From the NCBI GenBank assembly GCA_028279475.1, contig JANQNR010000004.1, positions 1 through 64,000 of the forward strand: a DNA stretch of 64,000 bases. Direction: 5' to 3'. The notes beneath the pieces are model-generated. The model searched no databases. It was not told where the DNA came from and saw only the letters and a program-made list of their open reading frames with translations. This stretch comes from Rickettsiales bacterium (GTDB taxonomy: Bacteria; Pseudomonadota; Alphaproteobacteria; Rickettsiales; UBA998). Each line of letters begins with the position of its first letter. Position 1 is the first letter of the stretch. Below, piece after piece: positions 1 to 8,101 of the stretch. The translations under genes and the position numbers were made by a program.

Positions 1-1
1 C

Positions 2-85
2 AAAACGCTCAATGCTGCCATCGCCATTGCTGTCAAGCGCATCAATGACGGATTCAACTTCAAGCTCAATTCATATCTAGCTTAA
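2..85 (+). CDS. C-terminal end of an unidentified protein (partial)
   Basis: One frame is open from the left window edge to a TAA at 83-85 and gives 27 residues ending NSYLA. It would run convergently into the small gene at 82-390, the two stop codons overlapping by a few bases, a packing seen several times in this window. Too little is visible to name a family, and it may simply be an open frame. Confidence 0.35.
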   Translation, partial: KTLNAAIAIAVKRINDGFNFKLNSYLA

Positions 86-390
86 TGTAACAATGCCTGA
101 GCACTAGCCATTGGCTCAAACCAGAGGACGAATTCTGCACAAAATTTGTACAGTTTATCGTCATGAGCAAAAATCTCAGGTGTAAGATCTGCTGATCGCT
201 CATGCTCGCCGAAAATGTAAAGTGTAACAACGTACACTTTATGGGTTGGGGTATAGTACTCCTTGTCTAGCAGCGCACGCCTCGCGGCGTACAGCGCTTT
301 TTCAAAAGAATAAAACCAGCCCTGATGCAGGGCTAAGGCTTCTTCTAATGAGCCGACCTTGACCCGACGTAGCCCAAGCTTTTTCAACAT
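82..390 (-). CDS. small hypothetical protein
   Basis: 102-residue soluble protein of no family I recognise. The ATG at 390 is preferred over an upstream in-frame start at 414 because a GGGAGG ribosome-binding site lies about 5 nt before it. The protein starts MLKKLGLRRVKVG, with many aromatic residues in the middle (WFYSFEKALYAA, YVVTLYIF) and no signal peptide or membrane helix. It lies alone between the window edge and a toxin-antitoxin pair. Confidence 0.6.
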   Translation of the reverse strand: MLKKLGLRRVKVGSLEEALALHQGWFYSFEKALYAARRALLDKEYYTPTHKVYVVTLYIFGEHERSADLTPEIFAHDDKLYKFCAEFVLWFEPMASAQALLH

Positions 391-553
391 GTTGCCTCCC
401 TCGGCAGTAAACAAAACATCGCATATTGCTACACGATGGAAAAAACAAAGTTTCTACCACAAGAATAACATAGGTTAATTTTTTATGCAGCTAAAAAATT
501 GCTTATTATCACGACTTTCGCCGTAATTCGGCTCCAATTTATGTGGTTATCTG

Positions 554-826
554 TTAAAACAAGTCGACATGAGAGCCGGTGCGCTCGAAGATAATCTCCT
601 GATGTGCTTCATCAATGCGGTAGATGAGTAGCCAGTCCGGATCAATATGGCATTCCCTGCGTCCGCGCCAATTGCCAGAAAGCTGGTGGTCTCTATATTT
701 TGGAAGAAGTGTTTGTCCGGCGGCCAGTTGCGTCAACACTTCTTTCAGATGAGCCATATCTTTGCCGCGCTTTTTGGCACGTTTCACGTCACGCCTGAAT
801 ATGGTGGTTGGCTTGGGGGTATACAC
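554..826 (-). CDS. YafQ-family toxin (type II toxin-antitoxin)
   Basis: 90-residue RelE/YafQ-superfamily protein. YafQ is a ribosome-dependent mRNA endonuclease. The family core is clear: basic N-terminal helices (RRDVKRAKKRGKD), then KYRDHQLSGNW, RRECHIDPDWLLIYRI and the C-terminal FERTGSH. His and Asp residues in these motifs match those used by YafQ. It begins with GTG two bases after the antitoxin stop, so the pair is one operon. It is strongly similar to the toxin at 10680-10949 (shared KYRDH, LSGNW, RRECHI, PDWLLIY, GSH). Confidence 0.9.
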   Translation of the reverse strand: MYTPKPTTIFRRDVKRAKKRGKDMAHLKEVLTQLAAGQTLLPKYRDHQLSGNWRGRRECHIDPDWLLIYRIDEAHQEIIFERTGSHVDLF

Positions 827-828
827 AA

Positions 829-1104
829 TCAGTGTGATGTTTCTTCTTCGTGGAGAATATCATCCAACATACCGTCTACACTTTCATAGGGAGTTAGTTG
901 CTCTCTATGGTCGGATTCGTGCATAGCCTGCAGGGTCTCAGCATTAGGCACTTTCAACTCAAAGGGAATACCTCCTTGCAGCTGCACTTGATGGAGAAAC
1001 AGGTTGAACGCCTGAGCAGGTTTGATGCCTATCTGTTCAAAAACGGCGTAGGCTGCTGCTTTTGCTTTAGCATCCAGCCGGATATTGGTAGGCTCTGTGG
1101 CCAT
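829..1104 (-). CDS. RelB/DinJ-family antitoxin
   Basis: 91-residue antitoxin with an N-terminal ribbon-helix-helix (NIRLDAKAKAAAYAVFEQIG, then KPAQAFNLFLHQV and GGIPFEL), typical of DinJ. The acidic C-terminal tail would wrap the YafQ partner. The ATG at 1104 is chosen over an upstream in-frame start because AGGAG sits 6 nt before it. It is the first gene of the operon; the leader is almost entirely the palindromic repeat at 1118-1185. DinJ-type antitoxins usually repress their own promoter. Confidence 0.88.
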   Translation of the reverse strand: MATEPTNIRLDAKAKAAAYAVFEQIGIKPAQAFNLFLHQVQLQGGIPFELKVPNAETLQAMHESDHREQLTPYESVDGMLDDILHEEETSH

Positions 1105-1117
1105 GACTATCTCCTGA

Positions 1118-1185
1118 TATAGCAGTTTAAATATTTCATGAATCAAAATAATATGAATGTGTCATATTATTTTGAAATGACTATA
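1118..1185. repeat. palindromic repeat, family A, variant (TATAG ends)
   Basis: Starts TATAGCAGTTTAAA, ends with the loosely inverted ATGACTATA, and contains a perfect 14-bp stem (1143-1156 with 1162-1175, TCAAAATAATATGA) around a 5-nt loop. The same inner hairpin recurs at 15435-15477. Given the promoter at 1193-1222, this element would form the 5' leader of the antitoxin-toxin transcript. Confidence 0.8.
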
Positions 1186-1192
1186 TGTTACA

Positions 1193-1222
1193 AATGTAGC
1201 ATTTTTGTGTTGGTTTTGTCAA
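1193..1222 (-). promoter_or_regulatory. candidate sigma-70 promoter of the dinJ-yafQ operon
   Basis: On the minus strand TTGACA (1222-1217) is followed after 18 nt by TACATT (1198-1193). Transcription would start near 1186, at the edge of the palindromic element. Confidence 0.5.
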
Positions 1223-1224
1223 TG

Positions 1225-1692
1225 TTACGACTTCCGCCGCAACTCGGCCAGCAACAACATCCCCACGCCAATGACGATCCCGCTATCGGCGATGTTGAAG
1301 GCAGGCCAGTGATACCCGGCCACATGGACATCAAAGAAATCGGCCACGGCACCGAAGCGCAGGCGATCCATCACATTGCCCAGCGCGCCGCCGACAATCA
1401 GCCCGGTGGCAATATGCTGCCAGCGTGTGGTATGGCTGCGATCCCACCACAACAGCGCGATGGATAGTCCGATCGCCAGAGCAATTAACGGCCAGCGTGC
1501 ATCCAACCCGGCAAACAGCCCGAAACTGACTCCCGGATTCCACACCATCACCAGGTTAAAGAACGAAGTGATTTCCAGTGGTGGTTGACCAGGTGCCGAC
1601 ACGATGTCCAGCAGCCATGCTTTGGTCAGCTGATCTACGATAAAAGTCGCAAGCGCGGTGATGAGTGTGCTGATAGTAAGGGGAAAGCGCAT
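1225..1692 (-). CDS. lspA: lipoprotein signal peptidase (signal peptidase II)
   Basis: Inner-membrane aspartyl protease that cleaves signal peptides from prolipoproteins after lipidation. About 155 residues with four hydrophobic segments, as in the family. Visible motifs are VDQLTK in the first helix, NPGVSFG, GNVMDRLRFGAVADFFD holding the first catalytic Asp, and FNIADSG holding the second. ATG at 1692 is used; TTG at 1698 is in frame, and neither has a well spaced Shine-Dalgarno. The methyltransferase lies 38 bp upstream, so the two are probably cotranscribed. Confidence 0.95.
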   Translation of the reverse strand: MRFPLTISTLITALATFIVDQLTKAWLLDIVSAPGQPPLEITSFFNLVMVWNPGVSFGLFAGLDARWPLIALAIGLSIALLWWDRSHTTRWQHIATGLIVGGALGNVMDRLRFGAVADFFDVHVAGYHWPAFNIADSGIVIGVGMLLLAELRRKS

Positions 1693-1730
1693 CTCCAAGC
1701 CATACTATGGACTGACGTTTGTTGCAACGG

Positions 1731-2447
1731 CTATGGCTGTGGTATTGGTAGCGGCGCTCGCACCGGCTTCTTCACCGGGTCGGGAATTGAGGCATACAGC
1801 TGCTTTTCCACTTCCACCAGTAGCGCTCCTCCCAATTGTGGTGCCAGTACGCGTCCGATTGCCTCGATCCAGCCGGAAAGCCGTGTCACCAGCCGCCAGT
1901 TGCTGGGCGGATAAAACAGGGCACCGGTGGAGCGAATGAAGGTCAACCCGGCCAGTTCTGCCCGGTGTCGCATTTGCAGGACAGTATAGGGATGCCCGGA
2001 ACCGAACGGGTTCTGATGGCGACTCGACCATAGCCCTCGGCGATTCGGGACGACAAACAGGGCGCGCCCACCCGGTAGCAATACGCGGTAAATTTCCTGC
2101 ATCAGGGTGGTGAAATGGTGGCTATGCTCGGCGCAGTGGCACACCAGCAGTCGGCCAATCGTATGATCCTGAAACGGCAAGGCGTTTTCGGTAGCCAGTA
2201 TGGCGTGATTGCTGATGTCTGCCGGCCAGTACATCGCCCCCAGATGTGGAAACATCACGGGTACTACGTGGCGTGCCGGTTCCAGGAACTGGCGCAAATA
2301 GGGGAGAGAAAACCCAAGCCCGGCCAGCGTAACATCATCGGCATCATGCCAGTAGCGCAGTATAGCGGCACCTAGATCACGACGTACACATACCCCCAGC
2401 GGTGAGGAATAAAACCGCCGGAGTTCGACTACGTCAGGATGGAGCAT
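1731..2447 (-). CDS. class I SAM-dependent methyltransferase
   Basis: 238 residues with a methyltransferase-11-like core: ADISNHAILATENALPF around motif II, then LVCHCAEHS, and LPGGRALFVVPNRRGLWSS after the central strand. The glycine-rich SAM loop is reduced (LAGLGFSLPYL), as in a conserved alphaproteobacterial subfamily of unknown substrate. The C-terminus is proline- and lysine-rich (PDPVKKPVRAPLP). Cytoplasmic. The substrate cannot be inferred. Confidence 0.8.
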   Translation of the reverse strand: MLHPDVVELRRFYSSPLGVCVRRDLGAAILRYWHDADDVTLAGLGFSLPYLRQFLEPARHVVPVMFPHLGAMYWPADISNHAILATENALPFQDHTIGRLLVCHCAEHSHHFTTLMQEIYRVLLPGGRALFVVPNRRGLWSSRHQNPFGSGHPYTVLQMRHRAELAGLTFIRSTGALFYPPSNWRLVTRLSGWIEAIGRVLAPQLGGALLVEVEKQLYASIPDPVKKPVRAPLPIPQP

Positions 2448-2475
2448 GGCTAGTTGTACGCTTTGTTCTATAAGA

Positions 2476-2531
2476 TGTCATGCCGTCGAATGACGGCATC
2501 CGGCCAGACCCCGGCATACGCCGGGGTGACA
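2476..2531. repeat. double-hairpin intergenic palindrome with TGTCA/TGACA ends
   Basis: Two strong hairpins in series, TGCCGTC/GACGGCA (2481-2498) and CCCCGGC/GCCGGGG (2509-2526), enclosed by TGTCA and TGACA. It lies just past the gltA stop, where it could stabilise or end the transcript, but there is no T-tract. Similar in type to the larger element at 53095-53262. Confidence 0.65.
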
Positions 2532-2539
2532 TAGTTACA

Positions 2540-3832
2540 TTAAGCGCACCGCTTGAAAGTGGCAGGGAATTTCCGTCCTTTCGCTCCGGTATACAGCTGG
2601 CGTGGACGTCCGATCTTCTGTTTCGGATCTTCAATCATCTCCTTCCACTGTGCCACCCATCCGGCGGTGCGGGCGATGGCAAACATCACCGTAAACATAT
2701 TGGTTGGGATGCCCAGCGCCCGGTAGATAATACCGGAATAGAAATCGACATTCGGATAGAGTTTGCGTTGCACGAAATAGTCGTCTTCAAGGGCAATCTT
2801 TTCCAGTTCCATGGCAATGTCCAGTAGCGGCTCATCCTTCACGCCCAGATCGTCCAGTACTTCTTTACAGGTCTCACGCAGTACATTGGCACGTGGATCG
2901 TAATTCTTATAGACCCGGTGGCCGAAGCCCATCAGGCGGAACGGATCGTTCTTATCCTTGGCGCGCTTGATGAATTCCGGAATATTGCTCTTATGGCCGA
3001 TCTCTTCCAGCATGTTCAGTACCGCCTCATTGGCACCACCATGCGCCGGTCCCCAAAGCGAGGCAACGCCGGCTGACAGGCAGGCAAAGGGGTTGGCACC
3101 TGACGATCCAGCCAACCGTACGGTGGATGTGGACGCGTTTTGCTCATGGTCGGCATGCAGGATAAACAATTTATCAATCGCACGCGCAGCGACCGGGTTG
3201 ACGCGATACGGTTCACACGGGTTTGAGAACATCATATAGAGGAAATTCTCAGCCATGCTCAGTTCGTTATTCGGATAGACGAACGGGTGACCGACCGCAT
3301 ATTTATAGGTCATCGCACCCAGTGTCGGCACCTTGGCGATCATGCGATAAATGGCGATTTCACGTTCTTCTTCGTTATTAATATCCAGACTGTCATGGTA
3401 AAAGGCCGATAATGCGCCGATGGAGCCGACCAGCACGGACATGGGGTGCGCCCGGCGTGGATAGCCTCTGAACAGGAAATGCAGCTGTTCATGCACCATG
3501 GTATGATAGGTGATGCGGTGGGTGAACGCGTCGCGTTGTTTGTCATCTGGCAGTTCGCCATAAAGCAGGAGGTAGGCCACTTCCAGGAAAGAGCAATTAT
3601 CCGCTAGCGCATCAATATCATAGCCACGATAGCGCAGAATGCCTTTCTCGCCATCAATAAAGGTAATCTGGGACTCACAGGAGGCGGTGGACAGGAAGCC
3701 TGGATCATAGGTGAAACAGCCCGACTCTTTATATAATGTGCTGATGTCAATGGTATCAGGCCCTTCTTTGCCTTGTAGAATAGGGAATTCGTAGCTTTTG
3801 CCGTCAATACTTATGGTTGCTTTCTTCGTCAT
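2540..3832 (-). CDS. gltA: citrate synthase
   Basis: Condenses acetyl-CoA and oxaloacetate at entry to the TCA cycle. 430 residues, the length of type II enzymes. The catalytic residues are in place at about the E. coli positions: His in [10 protein letters not shown] (~264), His in [15 protein letters not shown] (~305) and Asp in NVDFYSG (~362). The N-terminus has the small extra domain of the hexameric, NADH-sensitive class, but allostery cannot be read from sequence. ATG at 3832 follows GGAGGAG. Transcribed alone. Confidence 0.97.
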   Translation of the reverse strand: MTKKATISIDGKSYEFPILQGKEGPDTIDISTLYKESGCFTYDPGFLSTASCESQITFIDGEKGILRYRGYDIDALADNCSFLEVAYLLLYGELPDDKQRDAFTHRITYHTMVHEQLHFLFRGYPRRAHPMSVLVGSIGALSAFYHDSLDINNEEEREIAIYRMIAKVPTLGAMTYKYAVGHPFVYPNNELSMAENFLYMMFSNPCEPYRVNPVAARAIDKLFILHADHEQNASTSTVRLAGSSGANPFACLSAGVASLWGPAHGGANEAVLNMLEEIGHKSNIPEFIKRAKDKNDPFRLMGFGHRVYKNYDPRANVLRETCKEVLDDLGVKDEPLLDIAMELEKIALEDDYFVQRKLYPNVDFYSGIIYRALGIPTNMFTVMFAIARTAGWVAQWKEMIEDPKQKIGRPRQLYTGAKGRKFPATFKRCA

Positions 3833-4011
3833 GTTCTCCTCCTTTATGCGATGGTGCATTGCAGCATACCAAAAACCGGGGGGTAATGTAAAACGATAAG
3901 TGACAATCTTAGGTAATTACAGAGACATTCGGGCTGCAAATGTCATGAAAAGGTCATACGCGGCAAGGCATTTCATGATATAATGGCCTATTAGTATAGA
4001 CTAACAGAATT

Positions 4012-4887
4012 ATGGCCTTAACACCGCTCAGATACCGCCGCGCTAGCTATGAAAGCGCCACCATTGCCCGTACGGATGAACAGGGCAACCCAGTCTATCA
4101 TGCCACGCTAGGGGAGAAGCGCCAGCCGGAGCGGATGAAGATTCTGGGTAAGGAATTCAAGTGGCATGAGCCAAATGTTAGCTGGATTGAACGGGCAACG
4201 CAGCGCGATTTTTCGATTGGTATTAGTGCAGGGTATCTAGCGATTTCCGCACTTTCCGCGCTGACTGGAGGAATTCCTGCGCTGGCTACGGCAGGGATTG
4301 TGCTGGGGGCTGGGCTAATTGGTGGCATCAGTGATTATACGCGCAATACCAAGGAATTAAATGAGGGCGTGGAAGTGAAGCCTCCGACCCGCTTTAACCG
4401 AGATGCAGTCAAGGCGGCGCTGGGTTGGGGAGTGCTGGGCAAGCTGGCGGTGACGTTAGTAGGGATGGCAATACCGGCGGTGGGCGCTTTATCGTTCCTT
4501 CCAGCGTTGGCCTGGGGTGCGGCGGCGGTAGGTGCAGGCTATGGTGCGATGCGTGGTTCCGAGAAAGGCTACCAGCGTATGCAGAGAGAATATCAAGCGG
4601 TAGCGTTTAAGCATCAAAATCCAGATCATGGGGTGGCGGTAAGCCAGCAGCAGGAACGCGCCAAAGACATTGCCACTAGCATCGCTGCGCTTGGCGGTAC
4701 AGCCATAGAAGCCGGGGCACAGGCAACGATCGGTGCACAAACTGCTCCAGGTGGTGGATCATGGACAGATCATGTCTCAGGGAAAGCACCGGCTAGAAAT
4801 AACATGGTCAAGTTGGGACAGTATACGGCAGCGGAGCAGCGTCGCGAAGCACAGCGTGGGCTAGCTGGCTCTCAGGAGATTAGTTAA
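4012..4887 (+). CDS. hypothetical protein with two glycine-rich hydrophobic hairpins
   Basis: 291 residues, no recognised family. A polar N-terminus (1-65, containing FKWHEPNVSWIERA) precedes two long Ala/Gly-rich hydrophobic stretches, about 68-110 (LSALTGGIPALATAGIVLGA) and 133-182 (LPALAWGAAAVGAGYGAMRG), with GxxxG spacing. A polar, glutamine-rich tail follows. The pattern suggests membrane insertion or helix packing, as in glycine-zipper or pore-forming proteins; that is inference only. No signal peptide. It ends 4 bp inside the convergent regulator gene. Confidence 0.7.
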   Translation: MALTPLRYRRASYESATIARTDEQGNPVYHATLGEKRQPERMKILGKEFKWHEPNVSWIERATQRDFSIGISAGYLAISALSALTGGIPALATAGIVLGAGLIGGISDYTRNTKELNEGVEVKPPTRFNRDAVKAALGWGVLGKLAVTLVGMAIPAVGALSFLPALAWGAAAVGAGYGAMRGSEKGYQRMQREYQAVAFKHQNPDHGVAVSQQQERAKDIATSIAALGGTAIEAGAQATIGAQTAPGGGSWTDHVSGKAPARNNMVKLGQYTAAEQRREAQRGLAGSQEIS

Positions 4888-5210
4888 ATCGCACCGCTAT
4901 CTAGCAGGTGATGCAACGCTTCTTCCACCTTTCTGTGCTGACGCATTTTTTCCTCGCGACTTCTGATATCACGCTTTTCGGTTGTAAAGCGCACGCCGCC
5001 TGGAATAAGGAATTCCAGTTTTTCCCTAACAAAGGCTTCAATGATCTGGTTCATTTCTTCTGCCAGCAGTTTGTCTTTGGCCGCTTCAAAACGGATGATA
5101 CGACTGGTATCAACATTGGCTTTGAACGACAGGTCGCGGACATTCCAGCGCAGTAGTGCGCGTGCTTCTCGGCATTGGAGTCCGGTAATGGATTGCACAG
5201 AGGTATACAT
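4884..5210 (-). CDS. Xre-like helix-turn-helix protein
   Basis: 108 residues. The first ~65 read as a short Cro/CI-type helix-turn-helix: GLQCREARALLRWNVRDLSF, then ANVDTSRIIRFEA, then EEMNQIIEAFVREKLEFL. Then comes GGVRF, the usual end of small alphaproteobacterial Xre proteins that finish IPENGGGVGVRL. A charged helical tail (RSREEKMRQHRKVEEALHHL) is added. It probably binds DNA; its target is unknown. Convergent with the glycine-rich protein gene. Confidence 0.75.
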   Translation of the reverse strand: MYTSVQSITGLQCREARALLRWNVRDLSFKANVDTSRIIRFEAAKDKLLAEEMNQIIEAFVREKLEFLIPGGVRFTTEKRDIRSREEKMRQHRKVEEALHHLLDSGAI

Positions 5211-5297
5211 AGCGTTATAATTCCTTTTCTACTGCCATGGATTGTAACCCAATGTGCGTCAATAAATCTTTAATTTTCCAAGCAATTTTATACGTAT

Positions 5298-5606
5298 ATG
5301 TCGTTTCTTGATTCTTTAGCACTGTTTCTGAAGCAAGCCTCACTGGTACAGGTGGCGTTGTATTTGGTTGCCATTAATCTGGCGACCTTTTTCATCTATC
5401 GCCATGATAAGCGTGCTGCCGTCTACCGGAATCGCCGTGTACCTGAATCGACACTGCATTTCCTGATGTTTATCGGTGGGACAGTTGGTGCTTTGGCCGG
5501 GCAGCGCATCTTGCGCCACAAAACCCGTAAGCAGCCATTTCAGTCAGTCTTTTGGTTGCTGGTATTAGTTCAGATAATCGGCCTGAGTTATATTATGACA
5601 GTTTGA
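5298..5606 (+). CDS. DUF1294 family small membrane protein
   Basis: 102 residues with three hydrophobic segments (about 14-35, 55-72, 83-101). The DUF1294 signature is present: YRHDKRAA, then RRVPESTLHFL, GGTVGAL and the basic loop RHKTRKQPF. Function of the family is not known; it is an inner-membrane protein. Divergent from the Xre-like gene, with an 87-bp shared upstream region. Confidence 0.85.
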   Translation: MSFLDSLALFLKQASLVQVALYLVAINLATFFIYRHDKRAAVYRNRRVPESTLHFLMFIGGTVGALAGQRILRHKTRKQPFQSVFWLLVLVQIIGLSYIMTV

Positions 5607-5682
5607 CGACATTTCCGGGTTCTGGGTGGTTCGAGATGGTTCGATATGGTATCCTCTTTTCCGTAAATGAGAGTGATAACGA

Positions 5683-5979
5683 TTGGATAAAAAAAGCAAA
5701 AAAGCAGTTGTCAGAGCGCGGGCGCGCAAGGTGCAGATCATCCGCAAGCATGCGGAGCAGCATCTGGAAGCGCATGAAGCGGCGCTTGAGCAGGAGCGTG
5801 AGCAGTTCGCCCAACAATTGGAAGCCTCGCGTCGGGCGACACAGGAAGGAGCGGGAGAAGAGGCATGGTCGGCGCGCACCCAGATGATTCGCAACCGTCT
5901 GACCAATAAAAAGCGTAAATCTATGGATCGCTGGAACCGTTTTGCCGGAACTGCCGGCGGTGGTGGCATGGGTAGATAG
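5683..5979 (+). CDS. small basic coiled-coil hypothetical protein
   Basis: 98 residues, lysine/arginine-rich at both ends, with a heptad-like helix in the middle (EAHEAALEQEREQFAQQLEA). It probably starts at TTG 5683, since no ATG is in frame; GAGAGTGATAA lies upstream. Its stop is one base before the folP GTG, so the two are probably cotranscribed. No family recognised; a nucleic-acid-binding helical protein is possible. Confidence 0.55.
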   Translation: MDKKSKKAVVRARARKVQIIRKHAEQHLEAHEAALEQEREQFAQQLEASRRATQEGAGEEAWSARTQMIRNRLTNKKRKSMDRWNRFAGTAGGGGMGR

Positions 5980-5980
5980 T

Positions 5981-6775
5981 GTGACCCAATTAGTCGGTAT
6001 TTTGAACATAACGCCAGATTCTTTTTCCGATGGCGGGCGCTATGATGTGCCGGAGGCGGCCTATCGCCACGCCGAACAGCTCATTAAAGACGGTGCAGAG
6101 GTGCTTGATATTGGTGCAGAATCAACCCGTCCGGGTGCTGCCCCGCTAAGTGCAGAGGAAGAATGGCAGCGATTGGGGCCAGTGCTGCCGGATATTGTCA
6201 GATTGGCACAGCAGCAGCATGTCTTGGTGAGTGTGGATACGCGCCATGCCGCCACCGCCAAAGCGGCGATTCTGGTTGGAGCTGACTGGATCAATGACGT
6301 CTCCGGTGGAGCGGATGACGCATTGCTGTACCATGTGGCGGAAGCGCCGGAAGTACGCTATGTGCTAATGCACTCGCTGGGCGTGCCGGCAGATAAGGCT
6401 GTGCATCTACCAGAGGGCTGTGATCCTGTAGTAGAAGTCAACGACTGGTTTGAACGTCAGATGACGCGGTTGGAATCGATTGGCATTGCCAGAGAGCGTA
6501 TGATTCTCGATCCTGGTATCGGGTTTGGTAAAACGGCAACGCAATCATTAACGCTATTATGGCACTGTCCGGTATTAAAGCGGGCAGATATTCCTCTGCT
6601 TTTCGGCCATTCTCGTAAGTCATGTTTCCGTCTGATTTCTGAAGACTTGGTGCGGCGCGACTCCCTGACGCTGCTGGCATCCAGTTATCTGATGCAGCAG
6701 GAAGTGGCGTATATTCGTGTCCATGAGATTCATGCACATGCAACATTAAGAGAAACTTTACGACTTCAGCGCTAA
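5981..6775 (+). CDS. folP: dihydropteroate synthase
   Basis: Joins p-aminobenzoate to the pterin diphosphate in folate synthesis. 264 residues. Motifs in order: GILNITPDSFSDGG near the N-terminus, LDIGAESTRPGA, VSVDTRH, WINDVSGG, ILDPGIGFGKT, FGHSRKSCF and the closing IRVHEIHAH. GTG at 5981 puts the first motif about six residues in, as in other DHPS; earlier in-frame starts would overlap the preceding gene. The C-terminal third is more divergent than usual (RVHEIHAH instead of RVHDV). Confidence 0.93.
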   Translation: MTQLVGILNITPDSFSDGGRYDVPEAAYRHAEQLIKDGAEVLDIGAESTRPGAAPLSAEEEWQRLGPVLPDIVRLAQQQHVLVSVDTRHAATAKAAILVGADWINDVSGGADDALLYHVAEAPEVRYVLMHSLGVPADKAVHLPEGCDPVVEVNDWFERQMTRLESIGIARERMILDPGIGFGKTATQSLTLLWHCPVLKRADIPLLFGHSRKSCFRLISEDLVRRDSLTLLASSYLMQQEVAYIRVHEIHAHATLRETLRLQR

Positions 6776-6790
6776 AAAACATGGTTTTTT
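6774..6790 (+). terminator. A/T hairpin after folP
   Basis: AAAAAAC-ATG-GTTTTTT forms a perfect 7-bp stem at the folP stop codon, enclosed by AGCGC (6768) and TAGCGC (6798-6803). A weak terminator is likely. Confidence 0.35.
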
Positions 6791-6846
6791 CTTGTGATAG
6801 CGCGCCCGTCCTTTTTTAACAGAATCATGTCGGGAGTGATAATCGT

Positions 6847-8091
6847 ATGATGCCGCTATGGCCAATGTGGGGATGGTGGATCGGAGAGGGGGAGCCGCAA
6901 ACACCTTCTGCCGATGAAGCGGTGACAGCGCAGGCAACATGGTTACACGGGGCAGACGCTGGGGCGATGCCGGATGCTGAGACATGTATGCGGGCACTCA
7001 TGGAAGATCGTATGATACTTATACTGAATGCGTCACTGGAGATATGTTGTGCCAGCGAGTCAGCACTGGAAACATTTGGCTTTCATGTTGATGATATGCA
7101 GGAGATGCCTTTTGGGGATTTGCTCCACACCAGCCATCGTGAGCTGTTTGAGGCATCGCATGGTGTGCCGCAGCAACGCCGGGCACAATTGCAGCATGCG
7201 GATGATAGCTATCATTGGTATCGTCTGAAATATGCCTCTTATGGTGCATCAATGCTTATTGTTCTTGAGCCGATTGATAAATTAGTGCAGGCGGAGCGTG
7301 AATTACGTGCGGCACAGATGGAGGCAGAATATAGTTCCCGTGAGCGTGGTGAGTTCCTCAGGCATATGAGCCATGAACTGCGTACACCACTGAATGCCAT
7401 TCTGGGTTTTTCCCGCATGATGGAAAGCGGCGTGTTTGGAGATATTCAAAACGAGACGTATAATGAATATCTTCGACTGATTCGCCAGAGTGGTGAGGAA
7501 ATGCTGTCCAAGATTGTAGATCTGATGGATTTATCTGCCATCGGATCGCATAAAGTGGCTTTGGTCGAAGAAGATGCCGATCTTCAGGAGGTGGTCAAGG
7601 CAGCGTTAGAAGAGGTGCGCCCGGTTGCAGATGGTCGCAATATCTCCCTTAAGCTCAAGCCAATTGATATGGCGATACAATTGAATGTTGATCCGAGATT
7701 ATTGCGCAAAAGCCTGTATCAGATACTCAAGAATGCCGTGGATTATAACAAGTCCGGCGGTAGAGTGGTTGTGCATGCTGGGATTGGAGAGGCTGGGCAG
7801 TGCTTTATTTCAATACAGGACAACGGGAAGGGAATTCGCCAAAGTCAGTTAAAAGTGCTACAAACTGCGCTGCATGATAGTTCTAACCTGTACAGTAACG
7901 TGGAAAGTTACCGTCCAATCGGTCTGGGACTGACACTGGCCAAAGAATATATGCATTTACATGATGGTGAGCTGGAAATCAGTAGCCGGATTGGCCGTGG
8001 TACGCATGTAATCGTGGCATTGCCGGCGCAGCGTGTGCACAACGTGTCGAAGGTGCATGTGGCGGAACCTCTTCAGGCACAGCATTCGTAG
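6847..8091 (+). CDS. cytoplasmic PAS-domain sensor histidine kinase
   Basis: 414 residues, no membrane helix. A PAS-like domain covers about 50-150 (LEDRMILILNASLEICCASE onward). Then a HisKA domain with FLRHMSHELRTPLNAILGF (phospho-accepting His near 174) and a HATPase_c domain with the N-box NAVDYN, DNGKGI and GLGLTLAKEY. It autophosphorylates and passes phosphate to a response regulator, which is not encoded nearby. It precedes an aminopeptidase gene by 10 bp and may be cotranscribed with it. Confidence 0.9.
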   Translation: MMPLWPMWGWWIGEGEPQTPSADEAVTAQATWLHGADAGAMPDAETCMRALMEDRMILILNASLEICCASESALETFGFHVDDMQEMPFGDLLHTSHRELFEASHGVPQQRRAQLQHADDSYHWYRLKYASYGASMLIVLEPIDKLVQAERELRAAQMEAEYSSRERGEFLRHMSHELRTPLNAILGFSRMMESGVFGDIQNETYNEYLRLIRQSGEEMLSKIVDLMDLSAIGSHKVALVEEDADLQEVVKAALEEVRPVADGRNISLKLKPIDMAIQLNVDPRLLRKSLYQILKNAVDYNKSGGRVVVHAGIGEAGQCFISIQDNGKGIRQSQLKVLQTALHDSSNLYSNVESYRPIGLGLTLAKEYMHLHDGELEISSRIGRGTHVIVALPAQRVHNVSKVHVAEPLQAQHS

Positions 8092-8101
8092 GGAGAACAG
8101 G

